Shown in pieces: positions 44,084 to 51,616 of a stretch of DNA of 54,035 nt. Both the position numbers and the translations under genes were made by a program. This DNA is from Prevotellaceae bacterium UBA1075 (GTDB lineage Bacteria; Bacteroidota; Bacteroidia; Bacteroidales; Bacteroidaceae), in contig DCCS01000035.1 of assembly GCA_002316015.1 (NCBI GenBank), positions 1 through 54,035 of the forward strand, read 5' to 3'. The notes under the pieces are model-generated. The model saw only the letters and a program-made list of their open reading frames with translations. It was not told where the DNA came from and ran no database searches. How positions within the stretch are numbered: the first letter of the stretch is position 1; each line of letters starts with the position of its first letter.

Positions 44084-44698
44084 ATGGAAACGAAGATAAA
44101 CAGCAACGAATTGGAGCAGATGCGCTCACAGTACGACACTCTGAAGCGGAAACTCGACAGCCAGAAGATAGTGGACGACCAGATTATACGCTCGGCAATG
44201 AAGCAGAAAATGTCATGGATACACCATTATGTGTGGCTGCAGTTGGTGGTCTTGTTCCCTTTGGTATGTTTACTTTGGTTGGCTTTGGTCCCCTCTTTCC
44301 ACCTTTCATGGGCATTTTACGTTTTCATGGTGCTGACAATGGGAGTGTCCTCTGTGTTTGACTATCTCATCAACAAGATGAGTGACAGTGACTGGAAACA
44401 TGAGAACCTTGTCGAAACCGGAAAGAAACTCGCCAGGATGAACAGACTAAGAATAAAGGAAATATGGACAAGCACACTGATGATACTTGTTTTCGTAACA
44501 TGGTTTTTCATGGAAATATGGGACATGTCAGAGGACAGGGGTGAGGTAGCCGTTGTCGCCACGGGTGCAGCCATTGGTGCAATCGTAGGTTTGATAATCG
44601 GATACAGGCTGTTTTCAAAAATGCAGCGCACCAACAGGGAGATAATACGTCAAATCAAAGAGATTACGACCGACACAGACCAAGAAACCAATGTATAA
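44084..44698 (+). CDS. Membrane protein paired with the ECF sigma (possible anti-sigma)
   Basis: A 204-aa protein. A charged cytoplasmic N-terminus with heptads (ELEQMRSQYDTLKRKLDSQKIVDDQ) precedes two paired membrane segments (about 50-90 and 125-145) and a third at about 155-175, with a charged tail. The 5-bp spacing to the sigma gene and the amphipathic N-terminus suggest membrane anti-sigma function, as is common for ECF pairs in Bacteroides. No zinc anti-sigma motif or FecR domain is seen, so the role is inferred from context only. Confidence 0.7.
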   Translation: METKINSNELEQMRSQYDTLKRKLDSQKIVDDQIIRSAMKQKMSWIHHYVWLQLVVLFPLVCLLWLALVPSFHLSWAFYVFMVLTMGVSSVFDYLINKMSDSDWKHENLVETGKKLARMNRLRIKEIWTSTLMILVFVTWFFMEIWDMSEDRGEVAVVATGAAIGAIVGLIIGYRLFSKMQRTNREIIRQIKEITTDTDQETNV

Positions 44699-44764
44699 CC
44701 TATCATACATTTTTGCGTGGCTTTTAGTGTGGTTCTTTCCGTGGCAGGAAACCTTCTTCATTCT

Positions 44765-44791
44765 CCCCCGTCCATCCTCCATGGGCGGGGG
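44765..44791. terminator. Hairpin between convergent genes
   Basis: CCCCCGTCCAT (44765-44775) pairs with ATGGGCGGGGG (44781-44791) with one G-T wobble and a 5-nt loop. It separates the plus-strand sigma pair from the minus-strand cluster. There is no T-run on either side. Confidence 0.5.
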
Positions 44792-44815
44792 AAAATCCTC
44801 TGTACTGTCCCTCGT

Positions 44816-45130
44816 TTATAAGTGTTGGCAACTGGAACTTCTGCATTTTTTTTCTTCATTATAGTCTTTGTCATTATTGCCTCCTTCATCCGTACCAGAA
44901 CCACTCCATTCATCTGACCCCGTACTGAAGTAATCAACAGATCCACATACTTCGCTGCCTGACCCGCTGCCGCTGTAGCTCTGTACCATCACTGACTTCA
45001 TCACATAACTCACTTTGCTGGTATCATCCCCCACATAGCCGCCTGGCCATGTGCCCGCGTCAAGCATCCTCTCACACTCGCTCATTGAATAGGGATTATC
45101 TATCGTCCCCTTCGCTGCTGTCTTTGCCAT
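44816..45130 (-). CDS. GTWxGGYV-domain protein lacking a C-terminal effector domain
   Basis: A 104-aa protein beginning MAKTAAKGTIDNPYSMSE, then MLDAGTWPGGYV (about residues 22-33), 'VMVQSYSGSGSGSE' and an acidic linker. It ends KKCRSSSCQHL. It aligns through the GTWPGGYV domain and the Ser/Gly linker with the N-terminus of the NlpC/P60 protein at 46.2-47.1 kb, but stops where that protein continues into its enzyme domain. It could be a truncated effector, a recipient stub for domain exchange, or a small secreted peptide. It has no signal peptide. It is last in the minus-strand cluster. Confidence 0.7.
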   Translation of the reverse strand: MAKTAAKGTIDNPYSMSECERMLDAGTWPGGYVGDDTSKVSYVMKSVMVQSYSGSGSGSEVCGSVDYFSTGSDEWSGSGTDEGGNNDKDYNEEKKCRSSSCQHL

Positions 45131-45242
45131 AGTCTTCTTTTTTACATTATATGTTCATTTTATTGCTTATTCAATTGCAGTCTCTCTATCTTGACAGGTG
45201 CGGTTTCTCTATCAGCACATCATATCCTCGCTGGTCGGTTTT

Positions 45243-46208
45243 TCACTCATATGTATAAAAGACTTCTGCTTTCCTCATCCATGACCATAAAGCATGTGCA
45301 TCATATTTTCTGATAACGAATTTTCTGTCTATGCTTAAGTTGCCTGGAATATAAAGCCAGTTACCGACACGGGCAAAAATTGTCGCGGGCATCACTACAC
45401 CCCACACCTGTTCACTCATTGATGTCGCAGCTGTTGTGGATGGCATCCCATAGAACCTAACCTCACGGATAGTGTCCCTTGAGGCTGACCTCACATAAAT
45501 GGGATAATAGTCAAAATCATTACCCAATAGAACATCACCACCCTTGCCTCCTCCATACATACGCAAACGTTTATCATGCCTAAAATCAACCTTGCGATTC
45601 TCCAACTCTCTCACCATACCTTCAAAACACACATCAAGCGTAACCAGGCGAGCTGTGAAATCGCTCTCATTTCCCATCTCCCGCTTGTGACCTACCTGCA
45701 GGCGGAAACGGTCAGCATAAACGCATCCCCATGCCAACGAGTCATTGCCCAAAACGTCAATTTTAGCACATGCCACCTTTCCATGGCCATCCCGATGTAT
45801 GCGTCTCATACAAAATCTCTGCTCATCAAAGAAATAGATGGAGTCGCCACTCACCTTCATAAGGGCATAGAGAGAATGTGTGAGCGGAATGCCTAATTCC
45901 CGTCTCCACACCTGCCGCTCACCCTCATAGCAGGCAATGCTCACTGTAGGGTCTCCTCCCAGTATATAGAAACGCTCACGCTCATCCACAGTAAACCCTT
46001 TAACCACACACTCATTCTCTATGCAGTCATCACTATATAGCTCACAGGGGAAACTCTTGTCAATATATCTCATACTCCATGTCCTCACTGGCCACAAAGT
46101 GTCTATTCGCTCCGCATGCACTTGTTTTTCTTTTGCTTCCGCTGATGCACTCACCACATGTCCTATGCCAGCAATTACGGCAAGCAACAATACTATATAC
46201 TTTCTCAT
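45243..46208 (-). CDS. Secreted propeller-like protein coupled to the NlpC/P60 gene
   Basis: A 321-aa protein with a signal peptide (MRKYIVLLLAVIAGIGHVVSASA). The body looks all-beta, with WSMRYIDKSF, FYILGGDPTVSIACYEGE, YFFDEQRFCMRRIHRD and similar blades, resembling the 6-bladed propeller (BF3164/TolB-like) lipoproteins of Bacteroidales, though without a lipobox. Its ATG overlaps the NlpC/P60 stop as ATGA (46205-46208). That coupling and its export suggest a periplasmic partner or immunity protein for the hydrolase, but this is inference. Confidence 0.65.
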   Translation of the reverse strand: MRKYIVLLLAVIAGIGHVVSASAEAKEKQVHAERIDTLWPVRTWSMRYIDKSFPCELYSDDCIENECVVKGFTVDERERFYILGGDPTVSIACYEGERQVWRRELGIPLTHSLYALMKVSGDSIYFFDEQRFCMRRIHRDGHGKVACAKIDVLGNDSLAWGCVYADRFRLQVGHKREMGNESDFTARLVTLDVCFEGMVRELENRKVDFRHDKRLRMYGGGKGGDVLLGNDFDYYPIYVRSASRDTIREVRFYGMPSTTAATSMSEQVWGVVMPATIFARVGNWLYIPGNLSIDRKFVIRKYDAHALWSWMRKAEVFYTYE

Positions 46209-47062
46209 TTTCTATATACTTTAGGTTCCTTTTTATGTTCTATCCACCACATTAAATCTTTCGTGTATCCTGTAGGAGTCCCCGCTTTCCCATGCGCATG
46301 GAATATCGTGTATCCATCTACATATATAACGGTGTGCCCACCCCAACTTCCATTCTTATTTTTCCATCTCCATACCAGCACGTCTCCCTTTTGCAAATTT
46401 TCAACACTTGTGAATTCTATCTTCTCCATACCTGGTATGTCTCCCGCCCCCGTTGACCACCTTTTCTTCAAGCCAAGAGCCACAGAAACAAGCCCGCTAC
46501 AATCTATGCCGTCCATACCAAGGCCACCATATTTATATGGAACACCCTTATATTTCAGAGCTCTTTCCAAAATCACCTCTCCTGTATCAGCCAGGGGAAT
46601 TGTTTTAGCCTCAGCATGCCACGAGGGAATATATCCATCACCTTTCACATAACCACCTTGCCATGTGCCTTTATTCATCATAGCCTCAATCTCTTCATAG
46701 GTATAATATTGAACATCGCTCTCCTGCCCCTCTCCTGCATTCGGTTCTATATTTCCACCAGAAGGAGAACCTCCTCCCCATCCGCCAGTGCCTCCACCAG
46801 CATTTCCACCAGTGCCACTGCCAGAGGGAGTGTCCTTGCCGTCCTCGTCACAGCCCTTGGTGTCCGTATCTGGCTCATGCCACTCATAGGAGCCTGTGCA
46901 GAACTCATAGTCCGACCCATGCCAGCCGCTGCCCGACCCGATCCCGCTGTAGCCATACACCACAGCCTGCCCTTTGGGAGTATAAATTACACTGCCGTCA
47001 TCACACCTCACATAGCCGCCCGGCCATGTGCCCGCATCGAGCATGCTGTCACACTCACTCAA
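46205..47062 (-). CDS. GTWxGGYV-domain NlpC/P60 peptidoglycan hydrolase; original start codon disrupted
   Basis: 285 aa from a TTG at 47062. Two copies of the small domain occur: SECDSMLDAGTWPGGYV at the N-terminus and YEEIEAMMNKGTWQGGYV near residue 130. A Gly/Ser/Asp linker (GGNAGGGTGG) lies between them. The C-terminus is NlpC/P60 with catalytic Cys188 (GIDCSGLV), His in GGHTVIY, and HAHG. Upstream, the sequence encodes KTAAKGTIGNPYS in frame, as in the 104-aa paralogue, but the corresponding ATG (47104-47106) is followed directly by TAA because of a one-base loss. The gene may therefore start weakly at TTG or be impaired. The downstream gene overlaps it by 4 bp. Confidence 0.8.
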   Translation of the reverse strand: MSECDSMLDAGTWPGGYVRCDDGSVIYTPKGQAVVYGYSGIGSGSGWHGSDYEFCTGSYEWHEPDTDTKGCDEDGKDTPSGSGTGGNAGGGTGGWGGGSPSGGNIEPNAGEGQESDVQYYTYEEIEAMMNKGTWQGGYVKGDGYIPSWHAEAKTIPLADTGEVILERALKYKGVPYKYGGLGMDGIDCSGLVSVALGLKKRWSTGAGDIPGMEKIEFTSVENLQKGDVLVWRWKNKNGSWGGHTVIYVDGYTIFHAHGKAGTPTGYTKDLMWWIEHKKEPKVYRK

Positions 47063-47181
47063 TGAGTAGGGATTTCCTATCGTCCCCTTCGCTGCTGTCT
47101 TTACATAGTTTTTATTTTTAATTTTTCATACATTATATATTACTTTTTACCTCGCAACCTCTCATGGAAGAGTAACATTCC

Positions 47182-47958
47182 TTATCTATCCGAAAATATC
47201 CACTTCCTCAAATCAGAGCATCCAATGACAAGTTTCCGTCCTTTAAAAGTTTGGTCAAACAGGCGGAAAGCCTCACATTGCATCCGGTGTTCATTTACCA
47301 TTTTGTGAGACTGACACTGCACAAAGAACTGCCTCCAAACGAAGTAGTCCAACTTTCCCAAGGACTTTTCCATACTCCCTTGGTGGTCATCCAACTTTGC
47401 CACAGTGAGCCTGGCCAGTTGCTGATGGTCACTTTCCTCATCGACAAGGTAAGTCATCAATGAGTCGGTCAGTCCCGCCTGGTTGTACCGTGCCACATGC
47501 CACACACGTGAGTCAAAACCCATATAAGGAGCGTCATCATACGAGAGCCCCACTACCTGCACCTTTCCTTTCCCTTTTTGGTTATGGGCAAGGATGCATT
47601 TCAAGGCGTATCGCAACAGTTCCGCATACGTCCCTGCATTGTCACAAGGTGACGGCAACTCATGAACCGGCACCAGGTGTCCTGGGGCTTTCATAAGGTT
47701 GCTCAAGGCGGCATTACCCAGGACATACAGGTTGTTATACATCATGTCTATGGCATTCGCCTCAATGCATACGTACACATATTGGCCAGACTCAACACAG
47801 GTACGCAGGCTGTCCTTCCACCAATCCACACTGGTCTGACTCCCTGCCGGCAGGGACAGAAAGGTGTTTTCCTGTAGAGCCTGCGCCTCGCAATTAAGCA
47901 CACCCGAACCCATCAAACAGACCCCAACAAGCAGACTTCTCGTTATACTCATTCTCAT
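47182..47958 (-). CDS. Secreted protein, paralogue of the upstream gene (erythromycin-esterase-like pattern)
   Basis: A 258-aa protein with a signal peptide (SITRSLLVGVCLMGSGVLNCEAQA). It shares clear pattern with the neighbouring 271-aa protein: YVYVCIEANAIDMMYNNLYVLGN, a segment ending in VQVVGLSYD, LTDSLMTYL, and an ending around GRKLVIGCSDL. The order 'E..A....n.YV.GN' then 'LR..N....v.v.G.D' recalls the erythromycin esterase fold, but catalytic histidines of that family are not evident. Overlaps the upstream paralogue by 4 bp and precedes the NlpC/P60 gene by about 120 bp. Function unknown. Confidence 0.65.
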   Translation of the reverse strand: MRMSITRSLLVGVCLMGSGVLNCEAQALQENTFLSLPAGSQTSVDWWKDSLRTCVESGQYVYVCIEANAIDMMYNNLYVLGNAALSNLMKAPGHLVPVHELPSPCDNAGTYAELLRYALKCILAHNQKGKGKVQVVGLSYDDAPYMGFDSRVWHVARYNQAGLTDSLMTYLVDEESDHQQLARLTVAKLDDHQGSMEKSLGKLDYFVWRQFFVQCQSHKMVNEHRMQCEAFRLFDQTFKGRKLVIGCSDLRKWIFSDR

Positions 47959-48770
47959 TGTTTCTCTTGTTTATATGAAAGCGTATGTATGAGCCAGTCA
48001 TATCCTATGATGATTTTCCCTCCTGGCAATTCCTTGTCTATATATTCGAAATCCTCCTGTAATTGCCTCTTCCGTGCGTTTTGTAAAAGTTTTCTCTTTG
48101 AGGACTGGCACTCAGCATAACGCATGAAAAAGTGCCACCACAGAATATAATACTCCCGCCCTATGGCCCTCGTAAGTTCCTCCTTGCGTGCATTCATCAT
48201 CCTCAGTGTGTTTCCCGCCACAGCCTGGGAGTTCCACCATTTGTCGGTCAAGGTCATCAGTGAGTCGGTGAGCGTGGACTGGTTGAAGGAAACAATCCGT
48301 CTGTTGACAGGATACACGAGCCAGGTGGCATGGGCTTCCTTGTCCTCCAGGTCGGGCAGGAAGTCAAGTCCCAGTACGCCCACAGGACTTGGGGACTTCT
48401 CATTGTACACCCTCAAGGTGTTCAGCAAGGAGGTCATCAATATATTGTAGTTGGCGGGCGATTCGCTGTCAGCACAGACAGGACTACAGAATGCCGCATA
48501 ATAGTCCAGCAGATGCGCCAGTCGCGGATTGCCCTTAACATACTGGTCCACGAACATCCACTCTACCGCAGACTGGTCAGCGCACACATATCTGTACGCT
48601 CCTTTCTCCAACTTTCCTTTCAACTGACCGGACAGGCTCTGCAGATAGGCAGAATCCTCACGGGCTGCATCCAATGTGAGAAACCAGTGCCGATGCGACC
48701 TCTCCTGCCCATCTGTTACCACACACGACAAGAGGAACATAATCCATGTCAATAATACATTGTTTTTCAT
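47955..48770 (-). CDS. Secreted protein, first gene of the cluster (erythromycin-esterase-like pattern)
   Basis: A 271-aa protein with a signal peptide (NNVLLTWIMFLLSCVVTDG). Shared blocks with the next gene include YRYVCADQSAVEWMFVDQYVKGN, a segment ending in VGVLGLDFLPD, LTDSLMTL and a C-terminal GGKIIIGYDWL. The 4-bp overlap with its paralogue shows tandem duplication with coupled translation. It is the likely first gene of a minus-strand operon that continues through the NlpC/P60 and propeller genes. A TTACTTTG box lies about 20 bp upstream. Function unknown; it could be an accessory or immunity protein of the cluster. Confidence 0.65.
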   Translation of the reverse strand: MKNNVLLTWIMFLLSCVVTDGQERSHRHWFLTLDAAREDSAYLQSLSGQLKGKLEKGAYRYVCADQSAVEWMFVDQYVKGNPRLAHLLDYYAAFCSPVCADSESPANYNILMTSLLNTLRVYNEKSPSPVGVLGLDFLPDLEDKEAHATWLVYPVNRRIVSFNQSTLTDSLMTLTDKWWNSQAVAGNTLRMMNARKEELTRAIGREYYILWWHFFMRYAECQSSKRKLLQNARKRQLQEDFEYIDKELPGGKIIIGYDWLIHTLSYKQEKQ

Positions 48771-48845
48771 TTTCCTCGCTTGTATGCGTCAAAGTAACTT
48801 TTGTCATGTATAGTCCTGGACACCTTGTTACTCCAATTCCCATGA

Positions 48846-48880
48846 ATTACTGTAAGGTGACTATATACGACAATACCCCT
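48846..48880 (+). pseudogene. Remnant of the 3' end of a CHAP-like effector gene
   Basis: On the plus strand, 25 bases (48856-48880) are identical to the complement of 53633-53657, the last codons of the CHAP-like gene at the right window edge. About ten flanking bases (ATTACTGTAA) are nearly the same. An extra base here turns the reading into a stop. No more of the gene is present to the left. Confidence 0.75.
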
Positions 48881-49008
48881 TATCCATAATTCAACTCTGT
48901 TTCAATTTCGTAAATAATATCTTTTAATGACTTGTTTGGATATTCTTTTACAATCTCCTTCAAAACTTGAATCTGTGCTGTCTTTTTGAATCTTTCTAAT
49001 GGTTCCAT
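48880..49008 (-). CDS. Small protein of 42 aa, unknown
   Basis: A short open frame, MEPLERFKKTAQ...ELNYG, with a charged amphipathic helix pattern. Codon content is AT-rich like the island it lies in. Its stop coincides with the boundary of the CHAP-gene remnant. A TAAACTTTG near-match to the -7 box lies about 30 bp upstream. It could be a real small gene, but no homology is recognised. Confidence 0.4.
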   Translation of the reverse strand: MEPLERFKKTAQIQVLKEIVKEYPNKSLKDIIYEIETELNYG

Positions 49009-49100
49009 AATTTTTTTACTTTTTAATTATACATTCTCGTTTACAAAGTTTAACTATCTCTCAATAACGATTGATACACTGGTAGTTGCGTATTTACAAA

Positions 49101-49131
49101 GGCTAAAATCGCAAGGTTTTAGCCCTTTTCT
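49101..49131 (+). terminator. Rho-independent terminator-like hairpin
   Basis: GGCTAAAA (49101-49108) and TTTTAGCC (49117-49124) form a perfect 8-bp stem with an 8-nt loop, followed by CTTTTCTT. No plus-strand gene is recognised immediately upstream. The flanking A-rich DNA would also let it act on the other strand. Confidence 0.55.
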
Positions 49132-49245
49132 TGCTCAACGCAAAATCTTACTAAAGTTTATAGTATAAGCCGCACCTGCCTAAACATATTGACAATCCTG
49201 ATTTTCTTCCCAACCTAAGATTTTGAAGAAAGGAGGTGTTGCTAT

Positions 49246-49570
49246 ATGAAGCCAAAGGACAATTCTTGTTTTGAGTGGTTAAGGTACGAACTTATCTTAC
49301 CCTCATTAACAGTGAATACGCTTTTGAAACTCTCTACAAGAAAGTGTATCACTAAACAAACTGAATGACCTCTGTGGCGGTGCGGCTTTTCTATTTCTCC
49401 AAGACTTTACTCACTGGAGTTTATATATCAAAAAGGATTATGGCAATGAGGGAAATAATAACATTCAACACATCGTGAAATATCATCTTGAATTTAAGTA
49501 CAGCTATTTCGCCTATATACCGAACCAAGGCTGGGCAATGATAGCTGTATATCATAAAGTGTTTGAATAG
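49246..49570 (+). pseudogene. Frameshifted gene remnant, unknown family
   Basis: A strong AGGAGGTG precedes ATG 49246, which opens a 40-codon frame ending at 49368. A different frame reads VRTYLTLINSEYAFETLYKK up to about 49350, then a third frame continues LNKLNDLCGGAAFLFLQDF and on to a stop at 49568-49570. The fused reading looks protein-like (aromatic and hydrophilic alternation), suggesting a gene broken by one or more frameshifts. The family is not recognised. Confidence 0.45.
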
Positions 49571-49693
49571 TTAATTCTCTCATTCGCCATATCCTCTTTT
49601 TATAAAACTCTGTTTATCACTTATCTCATCTTAGCATTCCCCAAAGTTTTTGTTGCCAAAGTTAATGTAACCAAGCACCAAAATGTTTGGATT

Positions 49694-50626
49694 ATGAAAA
49701 CGATTAACTTTGACAATTTCAACTCCGCATTCACGCTTATGCAAGTGTTCAATACAGAGAAGAAATGTATCCGTTACCTTGAAAGTAAACTTTGGAAGAA
49801 TGGCAAGCCAGTATCTCCATACGACCCAACTTCAAAAGTTTACAGAAGGGGTGACGGTCTGTATCGTTGCAAGAACACAGGCAAGAACTTCAACATACGG
49901 ATAGGTACGTTGTTTGAAGGCTCTAAAATCTCTTTGCGTAAGTGGTTCTATGCCGTCTATATGGTAACTTGTCACACAAAGGGTATATCTTCTGTGCAAT
50001 TATCTAAGGATATTCACGTCACTCAGAAAACCGCTTGGTTTATGACGCACCGCATACGTGAAGCCTTCAAACAAGACTACAAGGAAAAGTTTGACGGTGA
50101 AGTAGAACTTGATGAAACATTCGTTGGGGGCAAGAATAAAAACCGTCATTGGAATAAGAAAGCAAAGAAATGTCAAGGCAGAGCATTCGTTGATAAAGTT
50201 CCCGTAATGGGCATATTGCAGCGTGGTGGTAAGGTATTCTGTAAAGTAGTAGAGAATACGAGTTACAAGCAGCTAACACCACCTATATTGTGTAAAGTTA
50301 AGCACTCTGCCACTATATATTCTGATGAGTGGCACGGATATAGGCTTATATGGAATACTTATAAAAGCTATATTGTTGACCACGGACACGGTATCTATGT
50401 TAGTGGTGGCGCATATACGAACACGATTGAAGGATTTTGGGGAAATTATTGCAAGCGTGCTATCAACGGCATATACAACTGGGTTAGCCGTAAACACATG
50501 CAACGGTATTTTGATGAGTTCTGTTTCCGCTATAATACTCGCAACGTTTCTATTAATGAACGCTTTGCGGAGGCTATTCTGCATTGCAAGAGTAGATTAA
50601 CATATAACAAACTCACATCATTATGA
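49694..50626 (+). CDS. IS1595-family transposase
   Basis: A 310-aa DDE-type transposase. Candidate catalytic residues are Asp140 (ELDETFVGG), Asp211 (SDEWHGY) and Glu246 (NTIEGFW). The N-terminal region YLESKLWKNGKPVSPYDPTSKVY followed by YRCKNTGKNFNIRIGTLF is the position of the zinc ribbon, but most CxxC cysteines are replaced, as in a Bacteroidetes subgroup of IS1595. 'LSKDIHVTQKTAWFMTHRIREAF' is the expected helix-turn-helix. Intact and full length, so possibly active. AT-rich, unlike the core genome to the left. Confidence 0.93.
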   Translation: MKTINFDNFNSAFTLMQVFNTEKKCIRYLESKLWKNGKPVSPYDPTSKVYRRGDGLYRCKNTGKNFNIRIGTLFEGSKISLRKWFYAVYMVTCHTKGISSVQLSKDIHVTQKTAWFMTHRIREAFKQDYKEKFDGEVELDETFVGGKNKNRHWNKKAKKCQGRAFVDKVPVMGILQRGGKVFCKVVENTSYKQLTPPILCKVKHSATIYSDEWHGYRLIWNTYKSYIVDHGHGIYVSGGAYTNTIEGFWGNYCKRAINGIYNWVSRKHMQRYFDEFCFRYNTRNVSINERFAEAILHCKSRLTYNKLTSL

Positions 50627-50784
50627 AAGATAGAACGAAATTACCTGACTTTCTTCAAGATATGTCCGAAGAACGGCTGAAAGAAATTATGGAGGCTGAT
50701 GATAGGGCATCCAACTTTGGTAGAGCTTTGAATAAGGTGCTCCATGCAATCAAGAAGAAAGGCAGAAAGAAAGACAAGAACTAA
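50623..50784 (+). CDS. Small 53-aa protein coupled to the transposase
   Basis: Starts at an ATG overlapping the transposase stop (ATGA, 50623-50626). The sequence MKDRTKLPDFLQDMSEERL... ends in a Lys-rich tail IKKKGRKKDKN, so it is small and basic. The overlap suggests it is a real passenger or regulatory gene of the IS. Function unknown. Confidence 0.6.
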   Translation: MKDRTKLPDFLQDMSEERLKEIMEADDRASNFGRALNKVLHAIKKKGRKKDKN

Positions 50785-50823
50785 ATCCTGCCTTGCTATT
50801 CCGTTACGCTTCTGTGTATTGAA

Positions 50824-50949
50824 TTAACTCTTCATCTTCAGAATATACGGCTCCAACCGCATGAACTCCATAGACTTTTCAATAGCTGAGTTTAAGCGTT
50901 CCATATAAACATCAGCTATAATACTTAACATAAGATTTTCGTATCTCAT
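50824..50949 (-). CDS. Possible small 41-aa protein
   Basis: MRYENLMLSIIADVYMERLNSA... ending ILKMKS. The frame is open further upstream, but a TACTTTTG promoter box at 51014-51021 makes ATG 50949 the first usable start. A helical small protein is plausible; there is no known homology. Confidence 0.35.
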   Translation of the reverse strand: MRYENLMLSIIADVYMERLNSAIEKSMEFMRLEPYILKMKS

Positions 50950-50990
50950 AATATCTTGTATTGATTTATATTGTGGAAGATATGAACAGT

Positions 50991-51021
50991 CGTCAAGCGG
51001 TAACTTGACGATGCAAAAGTA
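50991..51021 (-). promoter_or_regulatory. Promoter box with adjacent inverted repeat
   Basis: The minus strand reads TACTTTTG (51014-51021). Just downstream, near the expected transcription start, lies the inverted repeat CGTCAAG/CTTGACG (50991-50997 and 51004-51010), placed like an operator or a leader hairpin. Confidence 0.4.
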
Positions 51022-51043
51022 CAAAGATTTTATGAGAATAAAG

Positions 51044-51074
51044 AATGCGAGCAATCCGTGAGGACGCTCGCATT
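51044..51074 (-). terminator. Terminator of the 51.1-51.9 kb minus-strand pair
   Basis: A perfect 9-bp stem (AATGCGAGC at 51044-51052, GCTCGCATT at 51066-51074). On the minus strand it is followed by CTTTATTCTC. It lies 75 bp past the stop of the 155-aa gene. Confidence 0.6.
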
Positions 51075-51148
51075 TGCTATATTCCCAAGTAAAATACTGG
51101 GTTAAGTCGGGGTGCTAAAAATATATAAATCTTTACTTTGGGACAAGC

Positions 51149-51616
51149 TTACTTCATTATTTCGGGCAGATTGTCAAATTCTTCTTCAACAGCAGACAGC
51201 CAACCTTTTTCTGCAAGTCCAATGAACGCATTAACAAGATTATCTATTGGAACTAAACTATATGGCTCTCCAATATATTCATAGTTTCCGTCACTATCAA
51301 CATAAGTAATACCCTTATCTTTATCAATTTTCAAATTCCATAATTTCCATTCGTCTGTATCCTCATTTACCAATAAGTTGAGGTAAGGCGGTAACATTTG
51401 ATACAATCTTAATAGTGACCACGCTGGTAGAATATCGTATGAGTCAGTTGGATAATTCTCAGCGTTCTCTTTTTCTTGTAGAATAGATGATGTGCAATAA
51501 TGATGCTGTTTTATCCATACCATATCAGCCGTATTTATGGCATAGCCAACTTCAAGCAATCTTCTTGATTGTTTAGGTGATGTAACGGAAAGTTGTTTCC
51601 TAATTTTGCTTTTCAT
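51149..51616 (-). CDS. Conserved hypothetical protein (155 aa)
   Basis: Begins MKSKIRKQLSVTSPKQSRRLLEVGY, with TADMVW near residue 30 and 'PAWSLLRLYQMLP' near 70. The 'SPKQSRRLLE(V/L)G...TADM' pattern recurs in small hypothetical proteins of Bacteroidales accessory DNA; function unknown. Soluble, acidic C-terminal half. ATG 51616 overlaps the end of the upstream membrane-protein gene by 17 bp; the longer open frame into that gene is not used. Confidence 0.65.
   Translation of the reverse strand: MKSKIRKQLSVTSPKQSRRLLEVGYAINTADMVWIKQHHYCTSSILQEKENAENYPTDSYDILPAWSLLRLYQMLPPYLNLLVNEDTDEWKLWNLKIDKDKGITYVDSDGNYEYIGEPYSLVPIDNLVNAFIGLAEKGWLSAVEEEFDNLPEIMK

Larger units (their letters stand above)
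49631..51118 (+). mobile_element. IS1595-family element (ends tentative)
   Basis: The transposase gene and a small coupled gene lie between TTAGCATTCCCC (left, 49631) and GGGGTGCTAA (right, to 51118), which are roughly inverted copies of each other. No target duplication is apparent, and an unrelated minus-strand small ORF lies inside the right part, so the exact ends are uncertain. Confidence 0.35.

Noticed and set aside
44816..45130. Double-glycine leader peptide of a bacteriocin (WPGG as cleavage site)
   Set aside because: The same GTWxGGYV segment occurs internally in the NlpC/P60 protein, so it is better read as a small repeated domain; no C39 transporter is visible.
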